Shown here piece by piece: positions 9,106-18,532 of a stretch of 35,257 bases of DNA; positions within the stretch are counted from its first letter, which is position 1, and each line of letters starts with the position of its first letter. The stretch lies in contig JAQGOF010000108.1 of the NCBI GenBank assembly GCA_028293745.1, positions 1 to 35,257 of the forward strand, given 5' to 3'. The translations under genes and the position numbers were made by a program. The DNA comes from Gammaproteobacteria bacterium (GTDB lineage: Bacteria; Pseudomonadota; Gammaproteobacteria; Steroidobacterales; Steroidobacteraceae). The notes under the pieces are model-generated. The model ran no database searches. It was not told where the DNA came from and was given only the letters and a program-made list of their open reading frames with translations.

Positions 9106-10743
9106 TCATCGCCGCTTCGGGTCCAGGCTGAGCGATGTCTGATCGTCGCTCGCAGCGCGTTGAGCGTCGTGTTTGGCCGGGTACGCCAGACTTCGGAATC
9201 GGTAAGCCATGGCATCTTTTGGATTGAGCGTGATTGCCTCAGTCAGGTCAGAAATCGCCGCATCGAAGTGTCCTTGAGAAAGCTCTGCGTAACCACGCCC
9301 TCGTCGCGCCTCCGCGTCCTTGGGAGCGAGCGCGATGACCCGGCCGTACTCCGCGGCCGCGCCCCGGGAATCACCCTTGGTTTGCTTCAGAAAGCCAATA
9401 TGCCGCAGAGCCTCCGTGGCATTGGGCTTTAGCTGAACCACCTGCTCGAAGTCCGCCTGGTCATGGTTACCGCTCGCGAGATAGCGATCGCCTCGGGCCA
9501 CGAGCGCCTTGGCATCGCCCGGTTGAAGCTGAATGGCTTTGGAGAGCTCCGCTGTTGCACTCTCGGTATCGCCGGTCGCCTGCAAGATCACGGCAAGATC
9601 GCGGTGGGCGGCGGCCATCTTCGGGTCTAGTCGGATCGACTGTTCGGCATCCGCCTGGGCCCTGACCTTATCGCCCCTGGCGCGGTAGGCAAGCCCGCGA
9701 TCGCGCCAAGTCGCGGCATCGAGTGGACTCAGCTCTATGGCCTTCGAAAAATCGCCAATGGCGCGATCCGGGTCGCGGCGGTGAAGATGGATTTCGCCTC
9801 GGTTGACGTACGACGTAGCGTCGTTGGGATTCAACCGGAGGACCTCATCGAGGTCAGCTAGGGCGCGATCCTCTTCATCGCGCTTTATGTAGATTGCAGC
9901 GCGGTTGAGTTAGGCCGAACCCAGAGTCGGGTCGAGCGTGACAGCCTGATCGTAGTCCGCCAGGGCGCGGGTGTCGTCGCCTTTGTTGGCGTACGCGAGC
10001 CCTCTGTTCACGTACGTCCTTGCGTTCGGCCTCGTCTCTCCGGGGCTCTGTTTCAGGACCGCGGTGTAGTCCTCAATGGCTCGATCGAGATCACCATTGG
10101 ATTGAAACATCCACCCGCGATTTCGCAATGCGAGGTCACGCAGATGGGCCGGTGTCCGGCTATCGTTGATGATGCGCGTGCAGCTGGCGATCGCAATTTG
10201 AGAGTTCCCATGGCCACACACATCTCTATCGGTTCCTTTTGGGGTGCTACCGGCACGCGGCTTGCGGACTGCGCTCTGGAATATCGTAGCGTCGCCTGCC
10301 CGGATCCCGCTCTGAGTCTCTCTGGACATGTCGTTGATCTGCTTGGCAGTGCCACAAATTTGCTCTGAAGCAATGCGCGAGCCCGCGGACATCTCCCGGT
10401 GGCAGAAAATCTTGTCTCCGTGGTCGGTCCGAAACTGGCCGTTGTCCTCCACCACATGAAATCCTCGCGCAAGCAGCAACTGCTCGTCACGCGTAAATGG
10501 GGCATCATCGGACTTCACAACCGGAACCGATGGTGTAACTGTGGCACCAGCCGGGGTCGCGGCGACGGGAGTTGCGGGTGACGCAACCACGGCAGCCGGA
10601 GGCGGCGCAGGCGTTGGTGTCGCGGACGCCACGGATTGCGCCGCGGCTAGGCTTTGGGGGGTTACCGAGGTCGGGTCGGTCGCCAGAGCTTGCGACAACA
10701 CTCCCGTTCCAACACAAATGGCCGGACAGACTGCGACGTGCAT
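9106..10743 (-). pseudogene. Secreted TPR-repeat protein, interrupted by an in-frame stop
   Basis: One reading frame runs from an ATG at 10743 (GAGGGGAAGGA just upstream) to 9106, broken only by a TAA at 9912-9910. The stop replaces the Tyr of a TPR motif: flanking codons read LGSA-stop-LNRAAIY, where AYLNRA is expected, so one base change explains it. Features in order: signal peptide (1-21), a Pro/Ala-rich stretch, a conserved module with FCHREMSAGSRIAS and QICGTA, a cysteine pair (DVCGHG ... IASCTRI), then about nine TPRs. One TPR near 9440 is 32 instead of 34 residues. It would be a periplasmic scaffold; the partner is unknown. Confidence 0.8.
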
Positions 10744-10857
10744 GGGCCGTTCCTTCCCCTCGAGAACTCGGACTGCCAACCCTTCACAGGTGAGGTGGCA
10801 CGCCGCTCCACTTCGGCATTTATAGCTCCTTGCGCGAAACTGCGCAAACCTCTGCCA

Positions 10858-12307
10858 TTAGAATTGCAGCCGTAGTGTCGCGCCGTACGTTGAGTACCGA
10901 GCCGCCGCTGCGCCTGCGACTGACCACGGCCACTTTGTGATCCCAGTTGCTGCGCGCTCCACCGGTAAGATCCCATTTGTCGCCCACATGCCATGCGATC
11001 TGGCCAAACACCGCGTCGCTATCGGTATCCGCGTTCGCATGGGTATAACTCGTGAGACCCGCAAGAGCATATGCCGGTAGTATCAGTGTGGGTTGGGAAT
11101 AGAATTTGGCCGCATCGAGACCATAGGTCGCTCCGGGGATGCTGCCCGTCTCGAGTCGCTGGCCGTAAAGAAAGACCCCGGCGATGAAATCGACGCTGCG
11201 ATGGAGGGGCGAGGCGATGCGAATTTCCTGGGACAGCTGCCGGTTCCAGATGTTACTGCCACCGGTGCGCTGGAGATCGAGCGGTAGATAGTCCATGTCA
11301 TTGCTGGGGAAAAATTCCCAACGACGCCAGGCCGAAATGGATGTGAGCGTGTATCCGGCGAAGTTCCAATTGGCTTCCAGGGATATTCCCACACCAGTCG
11401 TCTCGACCGCCTGCCGGTGATCCAGGTTCACTTGGCGTGCGAAGGGGTTGAAAATGGGTGTGTAGGCAAAGCGCGCGGTACGTACCAGAATGTTGTTGGG
11501 CCGCGTGCTGCCATCCGCAAGGGTCAGGCCGGGATCGACCAACACCTGCGCGCCTGAATTCTCCTGCTGATGACTGAAGTCCGCGATAAGACGCAGATTG
11601 AGTGTATCGCCGGGCTGAAAATAGATCTGAGCACGCGCACCGACCTTGTTTTGATTGTTGAGGGCCGAGCCCGTCCCGATGTTCTTGACGCTGCCGTCGC
11701 GACCGGTATAGAAAGCGGACAGGCGGCCGGAAAGCCTCGAGCCCAAGGGCCCGGTGACGCTGCCGCGCGTCTGAGTCAAACCCAGACTACCGGCGGAAAG
11801 CTCGACATCGGAATTGAACGTCCGCTCGGGCTTGCGAGTGCTGATGCTGAGCGCACCGGCCGTCGTGTTTCTACCGAACAGAGTGCCCTGCGGACCGCGC
11901 AGCACGGTTATCTGCTCGATGTCGTACAGGTCGGAGGTAAGCATGCCGGGGCGAGAGATGTAGACGCCATCGAGGTATAGGCCGACGCTGGTCTCGAGTC
12001 CTTCGCTCGCCGGGTTACTCCCTAAGCCGCGTATCGAGAAGGCGGTTTGACGCGGATTAACGGATTGCAACTGCATGTTTGGAATGGATTGCGCGAGCTC
12101 GGTCGGAAGGTAGGAATGACTGCGCTCCAGCTGTTTGCCGCTCAAGGCGATGATCGAAATCGGCACGTCCTGAGATCTTTCCTCGCGTTTGCGTGCTGTC
12201 ACGACAATGACCTCAAGCTCCGCCGTAGGATTGCTGATGGCTTCTGCGTTCACTCGTGCACCAGGCGCGAGGGTCGAGCCGCAGATGACGGCGAGAGGGA
12301 AGAACAT
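10858..12307 (-). pseudogene. TonB-dependent outer-membrane receptor with internal deletion
   Basis: From ATG 12307 the frame encodes a signal peptide (to about residue 22), a TonB-box region (LEVIVVTARKREE), a complete plug domain (QDVPISI ... IEQITVLRGPQGTLFGRNTTAG) and the first half of a beta barrel. It then runs into unrelated codons after VVSRRRSGGSVL and stops at 10820 (495 residues; the family is usually 700-850). In the neighbouring frame, ending at 10858, the last residues are TYGATLRLQF-stop, the typical closing strand with terminal Phe. The barrel has therefore lost roughly 200-300 residues and its frame by an internal deletion near 10890-10930. A functional receptor is unlikely. 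It lies downstream of the CadC-like regulator on the same strand. Confidence 0.8.
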
Positions 12308-12372
12308 GACTTTAGCGCCATATCGCGCGGCCAAGCGGAGGCGCGCGCGCCCGGATCCGGGAGATCCGGCCG

Positions 12373-14262
12373 TTACTTCGCCAGCGGCCGTTTCCAAAGA
12401 CCCACCCGATCGACAATCGCCGCAAAACGTGGGTCGCCGTGGAGCCCGTCGAAGGCGGGGTTCTGCGCCAAGAAGCCGAGCGTCGACGCACGCTGCTGCA
12501 ACGCGCGATCCAACCACTCCAGCGCATTTTCAGTATCGCCGAGGCTTGCATACATGGAGGCGATATCTCCAGCGGATACGTAGCGCTGAGTTGACAGCTT
12601 TAATACCCGATCGAGTTCGGCCAGAGCTTCTGCTCGACGCCCGGACAAGGCGAGCGCTTGCCCCACGTCCCCAAAGCTGCCAGGAGTAGGCCCGCGGACT
12701 TGCGCAAATTCCGCCAACGCGAGGTCGTAACGGCCCGTGCGCAGATAGACCCGTCCGAGCAGAGCGTGTGCAATGCCCGGACGGTCATCAAGTGCAAGAC
12801 TCTCAGTGATCTGCGCAATTGCCTCGTCGTAGCGATGCGCAAAATACAACAAGGAGGCGGCCCGCGTCTTCGCTATTGTCAGCAACGGCTCGAGTTGCTC
12901 CGCCTGTTTCAGCTCTTGGAGGCCGCGATCGAGTTCGCCGCGCATGCCGAGCAACACGCCCCAATACAGATGCGGCTCAGAGAGCGAAGGATCGAGCGCA
13001 ATGGCGCGGGCGAAGTCCGCCTCGGCGCCGTCCCAATCGCGGTCATACTGCATTTTGATATGTCCGAGCGTCCCGTACGCGCTCGCAAGCCGCGGCTCAA
13101 TGTGTAGTGCCTTCAACACCGCATCGCGTGCGCGCGGCAATGTTTCAGCGGGCGCCCGCATGCCAAAAACACCCAAGATCATGTAGCAATCGGCCAGACC
13201 CACATGCGCCAGCGCGAATTGCGGATCGCGCTCGATCGCCTTCTCAAAATAACCGATCGCCAATACGAGGCTGGGCTCAGTGGATCGAGCCAAGGCGTAA
13301 CGGCCGTTGGCGTAGAGAAGGTAGGCCGTAGAATCCTTTGTGCCGCCCAACGTAGGCGACGCCCCGTCCGCAGCGCCGAATCGCGCCGAGAGAATCCCGG
13401 CCACTTGAGCGGATATCTGTTCCTGGACTCCGAAGATGCCCGTGACATTTCCATCGAACTGATGGGCCCACAGCTGCCGGCCGTCCGCCACACGCAGCAA
13501 CCGCACGGACACGCGCAGGCGGTCGCCATGGTGTTGTAAGGACCCCTCGAGCACCGCTTCTGCGTGCAGCGCGCGCCCGGCCACAAGCGGATTTTGCTCG
13601 ATTGAGCCGTAGCGGCGAGCCGAGCTCAAGGGGAGAATCGTCAACCCGCCACGAGCACCGAGGCTCGCGATCATCGATTCGGTCATGGCGAGCTGGAGGG
13701 ATTCGTCGCGCTCCGTAGGGAGCAGCGGCTTGAACGGCAGCACCACGACCGTCTGAATTGCATGCGGTGCGGAATGTCCGCCCCGGCCTTGCTGGACAAG
13801 GAAAGTTGCGACCGCGACTAACGCCACCAACGCCGCCGCAAGCATCCGCACGGGACGCAGAGATCGCTTTGAGTCCGCCGCAACTGGTCCGGCCGGCGTC
13901 GCGGTAACGCGTTTTTCCCCGGGCGCGGTGCGTTCGGTGACCTCGCCCACGAACCGATAACCCTTACGCGGCACGGTCGCAATGTACCGATTCTCTGCCC
14001 GCGTCTCCCCGAGAGCCTGCCGCAAGGTCGAAATATTCTGGGTCAGACTATTTTCCTCGACGATCACGCCGGGCCAGATCGCACCCAGCAGCGTGTCCTT
14101 GTCGAGCGTCTCGCCACGATGCTGGATCAAATGGAGCAGCGTGTCGAAAGCCTTTGCCGCCAGCGCAATCGGCTCGCCGCTGTCCCGCCGCAAGAGTCGC
14201 CGCTGGCCGCTCTCGAGAATGAACTCGCCGAACTCGTAAACGATGCGTTTATCGGGATCCAT
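12373..14262 (-). CDS. CadC-like winged-helix regulator with periplasmic TPR domain
   Basis: A 629-residue membrane-bound regulator. Residues 5-107 form an OmpR/PhoB-type winged helix (FGEFILESGQRRLLR, NSLTQNISTLRQALG, RYIATVPRKGYRF). A single membrane helix lies at about 139-156. The periplasmic part starts with a TolB-N-like module (TVVVLPFKPL ... VLEGSLQHHGDRLRVSVRLL) followed by tetratricopeptide repeats to the C-terminus. It probably senses a periplasmic signal and binds DNA from the inner membrane. It is divergent from the peroxidase gene at 14396, with a dyad in the gap, and the damaged TonB receptor follows it with 65 bases between. Both are plausible targets. Confidence 0.92.
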   Translation of the reverse strand: MDPDKRIVYEFGEFILESGQRRLLRRDSGEPIALAAKAFDTLLHLIQHRGETLDKDTLLGAIWPGVIVEENSLTQNISTLRQALGETRAENRYIATVPRKGYRFVGEVTERTAPGEKRVTATPAGPVAADSKRSLRPVRMLAAALVALVAVATFLVQQGRGGHSAPHAIQTVVVLPFKPLLPTERDESLQLAMTESMIASLGARGGLTILPLSSARRYGSIEQNPLVAGRALHAEAVLEGSLQHHGDRLRVSVRLLRVADGRQLWAHQFDGNVTGIFGVQEQISAQVAGILSARFGAADGASPTLGGTKDSTAYLLYANGRYALARSTEPSLVLAIGYFEKAIERDPQFALAHVGLADCYMILGVFGMRAPAETLPRARDAVLKALHIEPRLASAYGTLGHIKMQYDRDWDGAEADFARAIALDPSLSEPHLYWGVLLGMRGELDRGLQELKQAEQLEPLLTIAKTRAASLLYFAHRYDEAIAQITESLALDDRPGIAHALLGRVYLRTGRYDLALAEFAQVRGPTPGSFGDVGQALALSGRRAEALAELDRVLKLSTQRYVSAGDIASMYASLGDTENALEWLDRALQQRASTLGFLAQNPAFDGLHGDPRFAAIVDRVGLWKRPLAK

Positions 14263-14274
14263 ACGGCTATTCAG

Positions 14275-14290
14275 AAAACATCAGTGTTTT
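14275..14290. promoter_or_regulatory. Dyad in a divergent intergenic region, candidate operator
   Basis: AAAACA (14275-14280), TCAG, TGTTTT (14285-14290) form a perfect 6-bp inverted repeat. It lies 13 bases upstream of the CadC-like start codon, in the 133-base gap shared with the divergent peroxidase gene. An AT-rich dyad in otherwise GC-rich DNA at this place could be the regulator's binding site. No assay or second copy supports it. Confidence 0.35.
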
Positions 14291-14395
14291 TCAGCAGTCC
14301 GCCAAGGACTTTCGCGCAGTGCGAGCCAAGAGTCACGCCCGAATGCCGGGCAATGCGTCGCTCGGGCCAAACCGGAACTTCAAGCAGGAGCGATC

Positions 14396-15781
14396 ATGAC
14401 AGTCTCAAAGGTCTCATTGTTGATGGGCGCGCTGATCCTCGTGGCCGCCGGCTCGAGCCCGATCGCCGCAGCCGAGGATCGGGAGCCAGGTGACGATACG
14501 TTCAAATCGGTAGTAGACGACGATTGCGACGGTGAACGTTGCATTGCCGTGTTCCGCGGCCTGTTTGATTTTGTCGACCGGCGGCTGCACGGCCTCAAAG
14601 GCAATGGCCGGGCCTGCGCCGACTGCCACATGCCGAGTGACAGTTTTCAGTTGTCCCCCGCTAATGTCGAAGCGCGCTTTCAAGCTCTGCAAACGCGGCG
14701 GTTGAGAAACGAGCATGCGGACGATCCGCTCTTCCGCCCCATTGACGCTAACGACTATCGCATCAATGGCGATAGCGCTAGCGATTTCAGTAACTTACGC
14801 GAGAACGCCCTGATCCGCATCACTTTTCCGCTGCCATCAAACATGCGTCTGATCGACCCGGTGACCAATCTGCCGTCGAGCGAGACGTCGGTGGACGTCT
14901 GGCGAATGGTGCCAACGATCAATAACGTAAAACTCACGGGACCGGACGGCATCAACCCTTGGGCGCGTGGTCCCAACACCTCCGGCGGGTATCAGCTGGA
15001 TGGGCGCTTTGCCACGCTGCAGGAGCAAGCCCTCGCGGCGTTGACCGTTCACGCCGAGATCCATGTTGCGCCGCCGCATGGCATGTTGGATGACCTCAGC
15101 GCGTTTCAAAACGTGCTGTTCTCCTCGCCCGGCGTACGCGCCTTGTCCAATGCCGTTAGCGCCGGCGTCACGCCGTTGCCCGATGCGGATCCGCCCCTGA
15201 ATGGGGTCGAGCAGGCAGGCAAGGTGATCTTCACCCGAGCCTGCGGCCAGTGTCATGGTGGACCGGGGCAGTCGACTCCGCAAGCGCCCGCGGTCCGGTA
15301 CCACGACATCAGCACACAGTGCCCCCGTCCAGTCGACACCGGCCATTCGCCACCGCGATTTGAGTTCAAGACCTGTCCCCAGAGCCTGGCCCGCAACGTG
15401 CGTACGTATTTGATCACGTTGCCCAATGGGCTTACGTTGCCCGACGGGACTAACACCATCCGGCGCACCAGTTCCGATCCAGGTCGCGCGCTGCTGACCG
15501 GATTTGTAGGTGTCGGGCCGCCCGCCAGCGATGACTGGAACAAGTTTGACGTACCCAGCCTTCGCGGCATCGGCAAAACCGCGCCCTATTTCCACAACAA
15601 CAGCGCCGCCACTCTTGAAGAAGTCCTGACTCACTACACCGCGTTTTTCAAGCGGGTGCAGGCTAATGTGCCGATCAACGGCAAGCTCCCACCGGCTATC
15701 TCCACGGATGGGGTGCACGCTGACCGCCCGCCGGCACCTGAAGAAATAGCGGCGTTACTCGCTTACCTGCGGAAACTCTAG
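14396..15781 (+). CDS. Di-heme cytochrome c peroxidase-like protein (MauG/CcpA superfamily)
   Basis: A 461-residue exported protein with a signal peptide ending at AAA (about 24-26). It has two covalent-heme motifs: CADCH at 74-78 and CGQCH at 283-287. The C-terminal half has typical family segments (FDVPSLRGIGKTAPYFHNNSA, TLEEVLTHYTAFF). Family members act in the periplasm, reducing peroxide or oxidising substrates with two c-type hemes. The frame is open from 14243, but the signal peptide and an AGGAG 6 bases upstream fix the start at 14396. It is divergent from the CadC-like regulator and followed 12 bases later by a secreted protein gene. The 461 residues exceed a classic CcpA (about 330), so the substrate may differ. 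Confidence 0.88.
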   Translation: MTVSKVSLLMGALILVAAGSSPIAAAEDREPGDDTFKSVVDDDCDGERCIAVFRGLFDFVDRRLHGLKGNGRACADCHMPSDSFQLSPANVEARFQALQTRRLRNEHADDPLFRPIDANDYRINGDSASDFSNLRENALIRITFPLPSNMRLIDPVTNLPSSETSVDVWRMVPTINNVKLTGPDGINPWARGPNTSGGYQLDGRFATLQEQALAALTVHAEIHVAPPHGMLDDLSAFQNVLFSSPGVRALSNAVSAGVTPLPDADPPLNGVEQAGKVIFTRACGQCHGGPGQSTPQAPAVRYHDISTQCPRPVDTGHSPPRFEFKTCPQSLARNVRTYLITLPNGLTLPDGTNTIRRTSSDPGRALLTGFVGVGPPASDDWNKFDVPSLRGIGKTAPYFHNNSAATLEEVLTHYTAFFKRVQANVPINGKLPPAISTDGVHADRPPAPEEIAALLAYLRKL

Positions 15782-15793
15782 ATTGATGTCCGC

Positions 15794-16750
15794 ATGAAGA
15801 ACCTCGGTCGATGGTCACTTGCTGTCGCGGTGTTGGCGATTTCCGGTTGGGCATGGCTGCGCGTCCAACCGGACACTGCGCCTGCTGCGATCAGCAAGCC
15901 ATCGGCCACGGTGGACTGGCCGCTTCTCAGCTCCGCCGGTGATCGCGTCACCCAGGCTCACCACACCGATACGGGACGTGCACTTGCCAACGCGCAAGCC
16001 AACAAGAAAGACTGGGTGGCGCAGTTTCATGCCGTGGGATCAAACTATTTTGAATTCGTGACGGTCGCCGCACGGGCAGCATACGAGGGTGATGGCGCTG
16101 CGCAGTATTACATCGGCCGTGCGCTGACCCGATGTGAAGAAACGAATGCGCTCTACCGGGATGCCGACAGCGCCGACCAGGCCGTGTCGCACCTGGCCAA
16201 TTTCCCCGCGTTCCTCGAGCTCGAACGCCAGGAGCTTCTAAACTGCGGCAAATTCCGCAGCGCAAATCCGTTGAAGGATCTGCCCGAGCGCCCGGGAGGT
16301 TATCCGGCCGATTATTGGCGGTCTCGCGCAGTCGACAGCCGGTACCCCGTTGCCCTGGTGGCGGCCGCCTTGGACTCGCCGGATCAACACACGCCCCAGG
16401 TGATCGCAGCGGCACTCTCCACGGGGAATACCGACGCCATGCTGCTCTTCGGCTGGTCGCAAGCCACAGCCGCCAAGGCGACCGAGTCCGTCCCAATTAT
16501 GGCTGCGGCATGGGTCTTGGCGGCGTGCCGCAGTGGCGCTAACTGTGGGCCCACCAATGATGTGCTGCCCTTGGGCACCTGCAGCGCGGGTATCGAACTC
16601 GGCTGCACGGAGCGCTACACGGCTATTGACGAGTTGGCCGCCAGCTTAGGGTCGCAAGACCTGGACGAAGCGAATCTGCTTGCACAGGACATCCAGAGGA
16701 GCATGCAATATCGAGACCCCGCACGGCTGATGAAGTATCTGCCATTCTGA
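15794..16750 (+). CDS. Hypothetical periplasmic/membrane-anchored protein
   Basis: A 318-residue protein with an N-terminal signal peptide or anchor (residues 6-22). The mature part is rich in Ala and helical segments and has several cysteines (LTRCEET, LLNCGKF, LAACRSGANC, GTCSAGIELGC). A stretch with GDGAAQYYIGRAL recalls Sel1-type repeats, but I cannot assign a family. It starts 12 bases after the peroxidase stop without a strong ribosome binding site, so translational coupling is likely. The context suggests a partner or maturation role for the peroxidase; this is inference. Confidence 0.75.
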   Translation: MKNLGRWSLAVAVLAISGWAWLRVQPDTAPAAISKPSATVDWPLLSSAGDRVTQAHHTDTGRALANAQANKKDWVAQFHAVGSNYFEFVTVAARAAYEGDGAAQYYIGRALTRCEETNALYRDADSADQAVSHLANFPAFLELERQELLNCGKFRSANPLKDLPERPGGYPADYWRSRAVDSRYPVALVAAALDSPDQHTPQVIAAALSTGNTDAMLLFGWSQATAAKATESVPIMAAAWVLAACRSGANCGPTNDVLPLGTCSAGIELGCTERYTAIDELAASLGSQDLDEANLLAQDIQRSMQYRDPARLMKYLPF

Positions 16751-16849
16751 CGAGCGGTTGGTGCTCCATCCACGAAGATGGAATGCTGGCGAACCAACGC
16801 GCGTCCGACCCTGTTTGGAACGAGCTTACCAAGAAGTTGGAGGCGCTAC

Positions 16850-17110
16850 CTAGTAGCGCACGGACGGCAGCCACGCGCCGACGGGCTGGTTGTAGAGGCC
16901 CCTTGCCATGAGAGTCATTGTCTGGGTGATCCGCAGGCCCTTTCCGAGGCACCACCGCATCAGCTCGCCGTTGCGAGTTGGGACGAGGAAGCCGAGCAAG
17001 ATATCAACTAGTGTTTCCTCACCGACATGGCGGACGCCAGCTGACGTCCGGGGGAAAGCGCATGAGCGGATAAGCGCTTGGAGTGTGGGCACCATCCTCT
17101 CGACGTCGGA
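16850..17110 (-). pseudogene. Relic of a GNAT-family acetyltransferase
   Basis: The minus strand ends with a run containing GFLVPTRNGELMRWCLGKGL followed by RITQTMTLMARGLYNQPVGAWLPSVRY and a TAG at 16852-16850. This is the C-terminus of a well-known GNAT subgroup (pattern PTRNGELlRWcLxxGLRvvqpMtLMtxGlYnePxGaxLPSilY). Just upstream, TLQALIRS matches the preceding helix, but an extra stretch separates the two. The N-terminal acetyl-CoA-binding half is absent; short matches seem to lie in another frame (around 17130). The gene therefore looks truncated and shuffled. The rest of 16751-17259 holds no other gene I can support. Confidence 0.6.
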
Positions 17111-17259
17111 CAGCCATGAGCAGGTCGCTGCCGCCTGCGTCAAAGCCGTGGGCAATACAGGGTCCTGGCAACAAGGTCCGTCGATTGACGCCGGCACCAG
17201 AATTGAGGTCAAATCCTCCGCGACCGTCTCGCAATCGAAAAGAATGAGAAGGGTCTGCC

Positions 17260-17928
17260 ATGAACGCCGCCGCTCCAGCCGTCCGCGCACGCAACTTTCG
17301 CCTGCAACTGATTATCGTGTTGGCCGTGCTGGCGGCAGCCCCGCTGTGGTTCGTCAATAGCAGACTTCACTACCTCACTGACTACTCGCTGGGCTCCTAC
17401 AGCGATTACTTTTGGCGCCGTCGGACGGGGCTCGTTCCGCACCTTGTGGGCGGGATCGTCGCGATCACGGTAGGGCTGGCTCAGATCTGGCTAGGATTGA
17501 GCAACCGTGTCAACACGCTCCACCGCGTGCTCGGCAAAATCTATGGTGCCGCCGTGCTAATCGGCAGTCTCGCCGGCTTTTATCTCGCTCTCACGATTCC
17601 CGGTCACTTGCCCTATAGCGCTGGCCTGTTCATGCTCGACGTGGCGTGGGTGGTCACCACCGGTATGGCGCTGTACGCGATTCGAACGCGCCGCATCGAG
17701 CAACATCGCGAATGGATGCTGCGTAGCTACATAGTGACCTTTGCGTTCGTGACCTACAGGCTCTTATCTGACTGGCTGCGCCGCTGGATCCACGTGCCAG
17801 AGGATCCGCTGGCTGATGACGTCGATACACTCATGGCATGGGCTTGCTGGGCAATGCCGCTGTTGCTCGCGGAGCCGCTGATTCAGCTGCGCTCGATGCG
17901 ACGGCATGCGCGCGCGACCACCGCTTAA
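17260..17928 (+). CDS. DUF2306 domain membrane protein
   Basis: A 222-residue integral membrane protein with about six hydrophobic segments. It shows the DUF2306 signatures: a first helix after the basic N-terminus, LVPHLVGGIVAITVGLAQ, NTLHRVLGKIYGAAVLIG (conserved His-Arg), and EQHREWMLRSYIVTFAFVTYRL. GAAGGG precedes the ATG. The function is not established; the conserved His residues within helices suggest a redox or heme-related role in the inner membrane, which is speculation. The gene stands alone. Confidence 0.85.
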   Translation: MNAAAPAVRARNFRLQLIIVLAVLAAAPLWFVNSRLHYLTDYSLGSYSDYFWRRRTGLVPHLVGGIVAITVGLAQIWLGLSNRVNTLHRVLGKIYGAAVLIGSLAGFYLALTIPGHLPYSAGLFMLDVAWVVTTGMALYAIRTRRIEQHREWMLRSYIVTFAFVTYRLLSDWLRRWIHVPEDPLADDVDTLMAWACWAMPLLLAEPLIQLRSMRRHARATTA

Positions 17929-18114
17929 GCGGGGCACTAACTGCAACGTCGGGCGAAACAATCTTATCCATAGTCCGCACTCTCTTTTCTCAGGCCAATA
18001 TTATTTGAGATTCGACGTTTCCGCCGTTGTAGGGAAGCGACTGCGGACTCGATGCTTTGCGTTTCTGCGCGAATACGCAGCCAATCGGTCTATTCGTCAG
18101 TTGCCGGAGGGTTC

Positions 18115-18531
18115 ATGATCGTTACAGGAACAACGGCTGAGCAAGGAACGCCTGTGGGAATCGTCTACGCGGATATCACGCTGACCAATCCGTATCTCAA
18201 GAAGAGTGTCGCCGTCCGCGCTATGGTGGATACAGGCGCGACGCACATGATCGTCACGGCCGACATAGCCCGGGAGTTGGGCTTTGATCTCGAAGAGACT
18301 TCCACTTACTGCCTCACCGTTGCGGATACCCGACGAGTGCGTGTCCCTCGAATCCAACCCCTCGAGATCAGGTTCCACGACCGTACGTATCTGACCGAGG
18401 CCGCTGTACTGGGAGACGAATGCCTGATGGGGGTCCTTCCGCTCGAGGCCATGGATCTCGTCGTGGATCCGAAGCTGCAGCTTGTGACTCCTAATCCGGC
18501 GCATCCGGACGGGCCCGTGTTTCGCGCCTGA
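18115..18531 (+). CDS. Retropepsin-like (clan AA) aspartic protease
   Basis: A 138-residue single-domain protein with the aspartic protease motif MVDTGATHMIV (Asp39-Thr40-Gly41-Ala42). A hydrophobic-hydrophobic-Gly block near the C-terminus (LMGVLPLEAMDLVVDP) matches bacterial retropepsin-like proteins, which act as homodimers with one catalytic Asp per subunit. GGAGG at 18106-18110 supports the ATG at 18115; the frame is open from 18052 but that part is not family-like. No signal peptide is visible, so it is probably cytoplasmic. Substrate unknown. Its 3' end adjoins the rhomboid relic on the other strand. Confidence 0.85.
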   Translation: MIVTGTTAEQGTPVGIVYADITLTNPYLKKSVAVRAMVDTGATHMIVTADIARELGFDLEETSTYCLTVADTRRVRVPRIQPLEIRFHDRTYLTEAAVLGDECLMGVLPLEAMDLVVDPKLQLVTPNPAHPDGPVFRA

Positions 18532-18532
18532 T

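Noticed and set aside
14837..15718. 293-codon open frame antisense to the di-heme peroxidase gene
   Set aside because: Its sequence shows no domain or signal, while the plus-strand frame has two heme motifs; antisense openness is common in GC-rich DNA.
17972..18049. AGTCCGC and GCGGACT inverted repeat upstream of the retropepsin-like gene
   Set aside because: Seven-base arms 64 bases apart are expected by chance.
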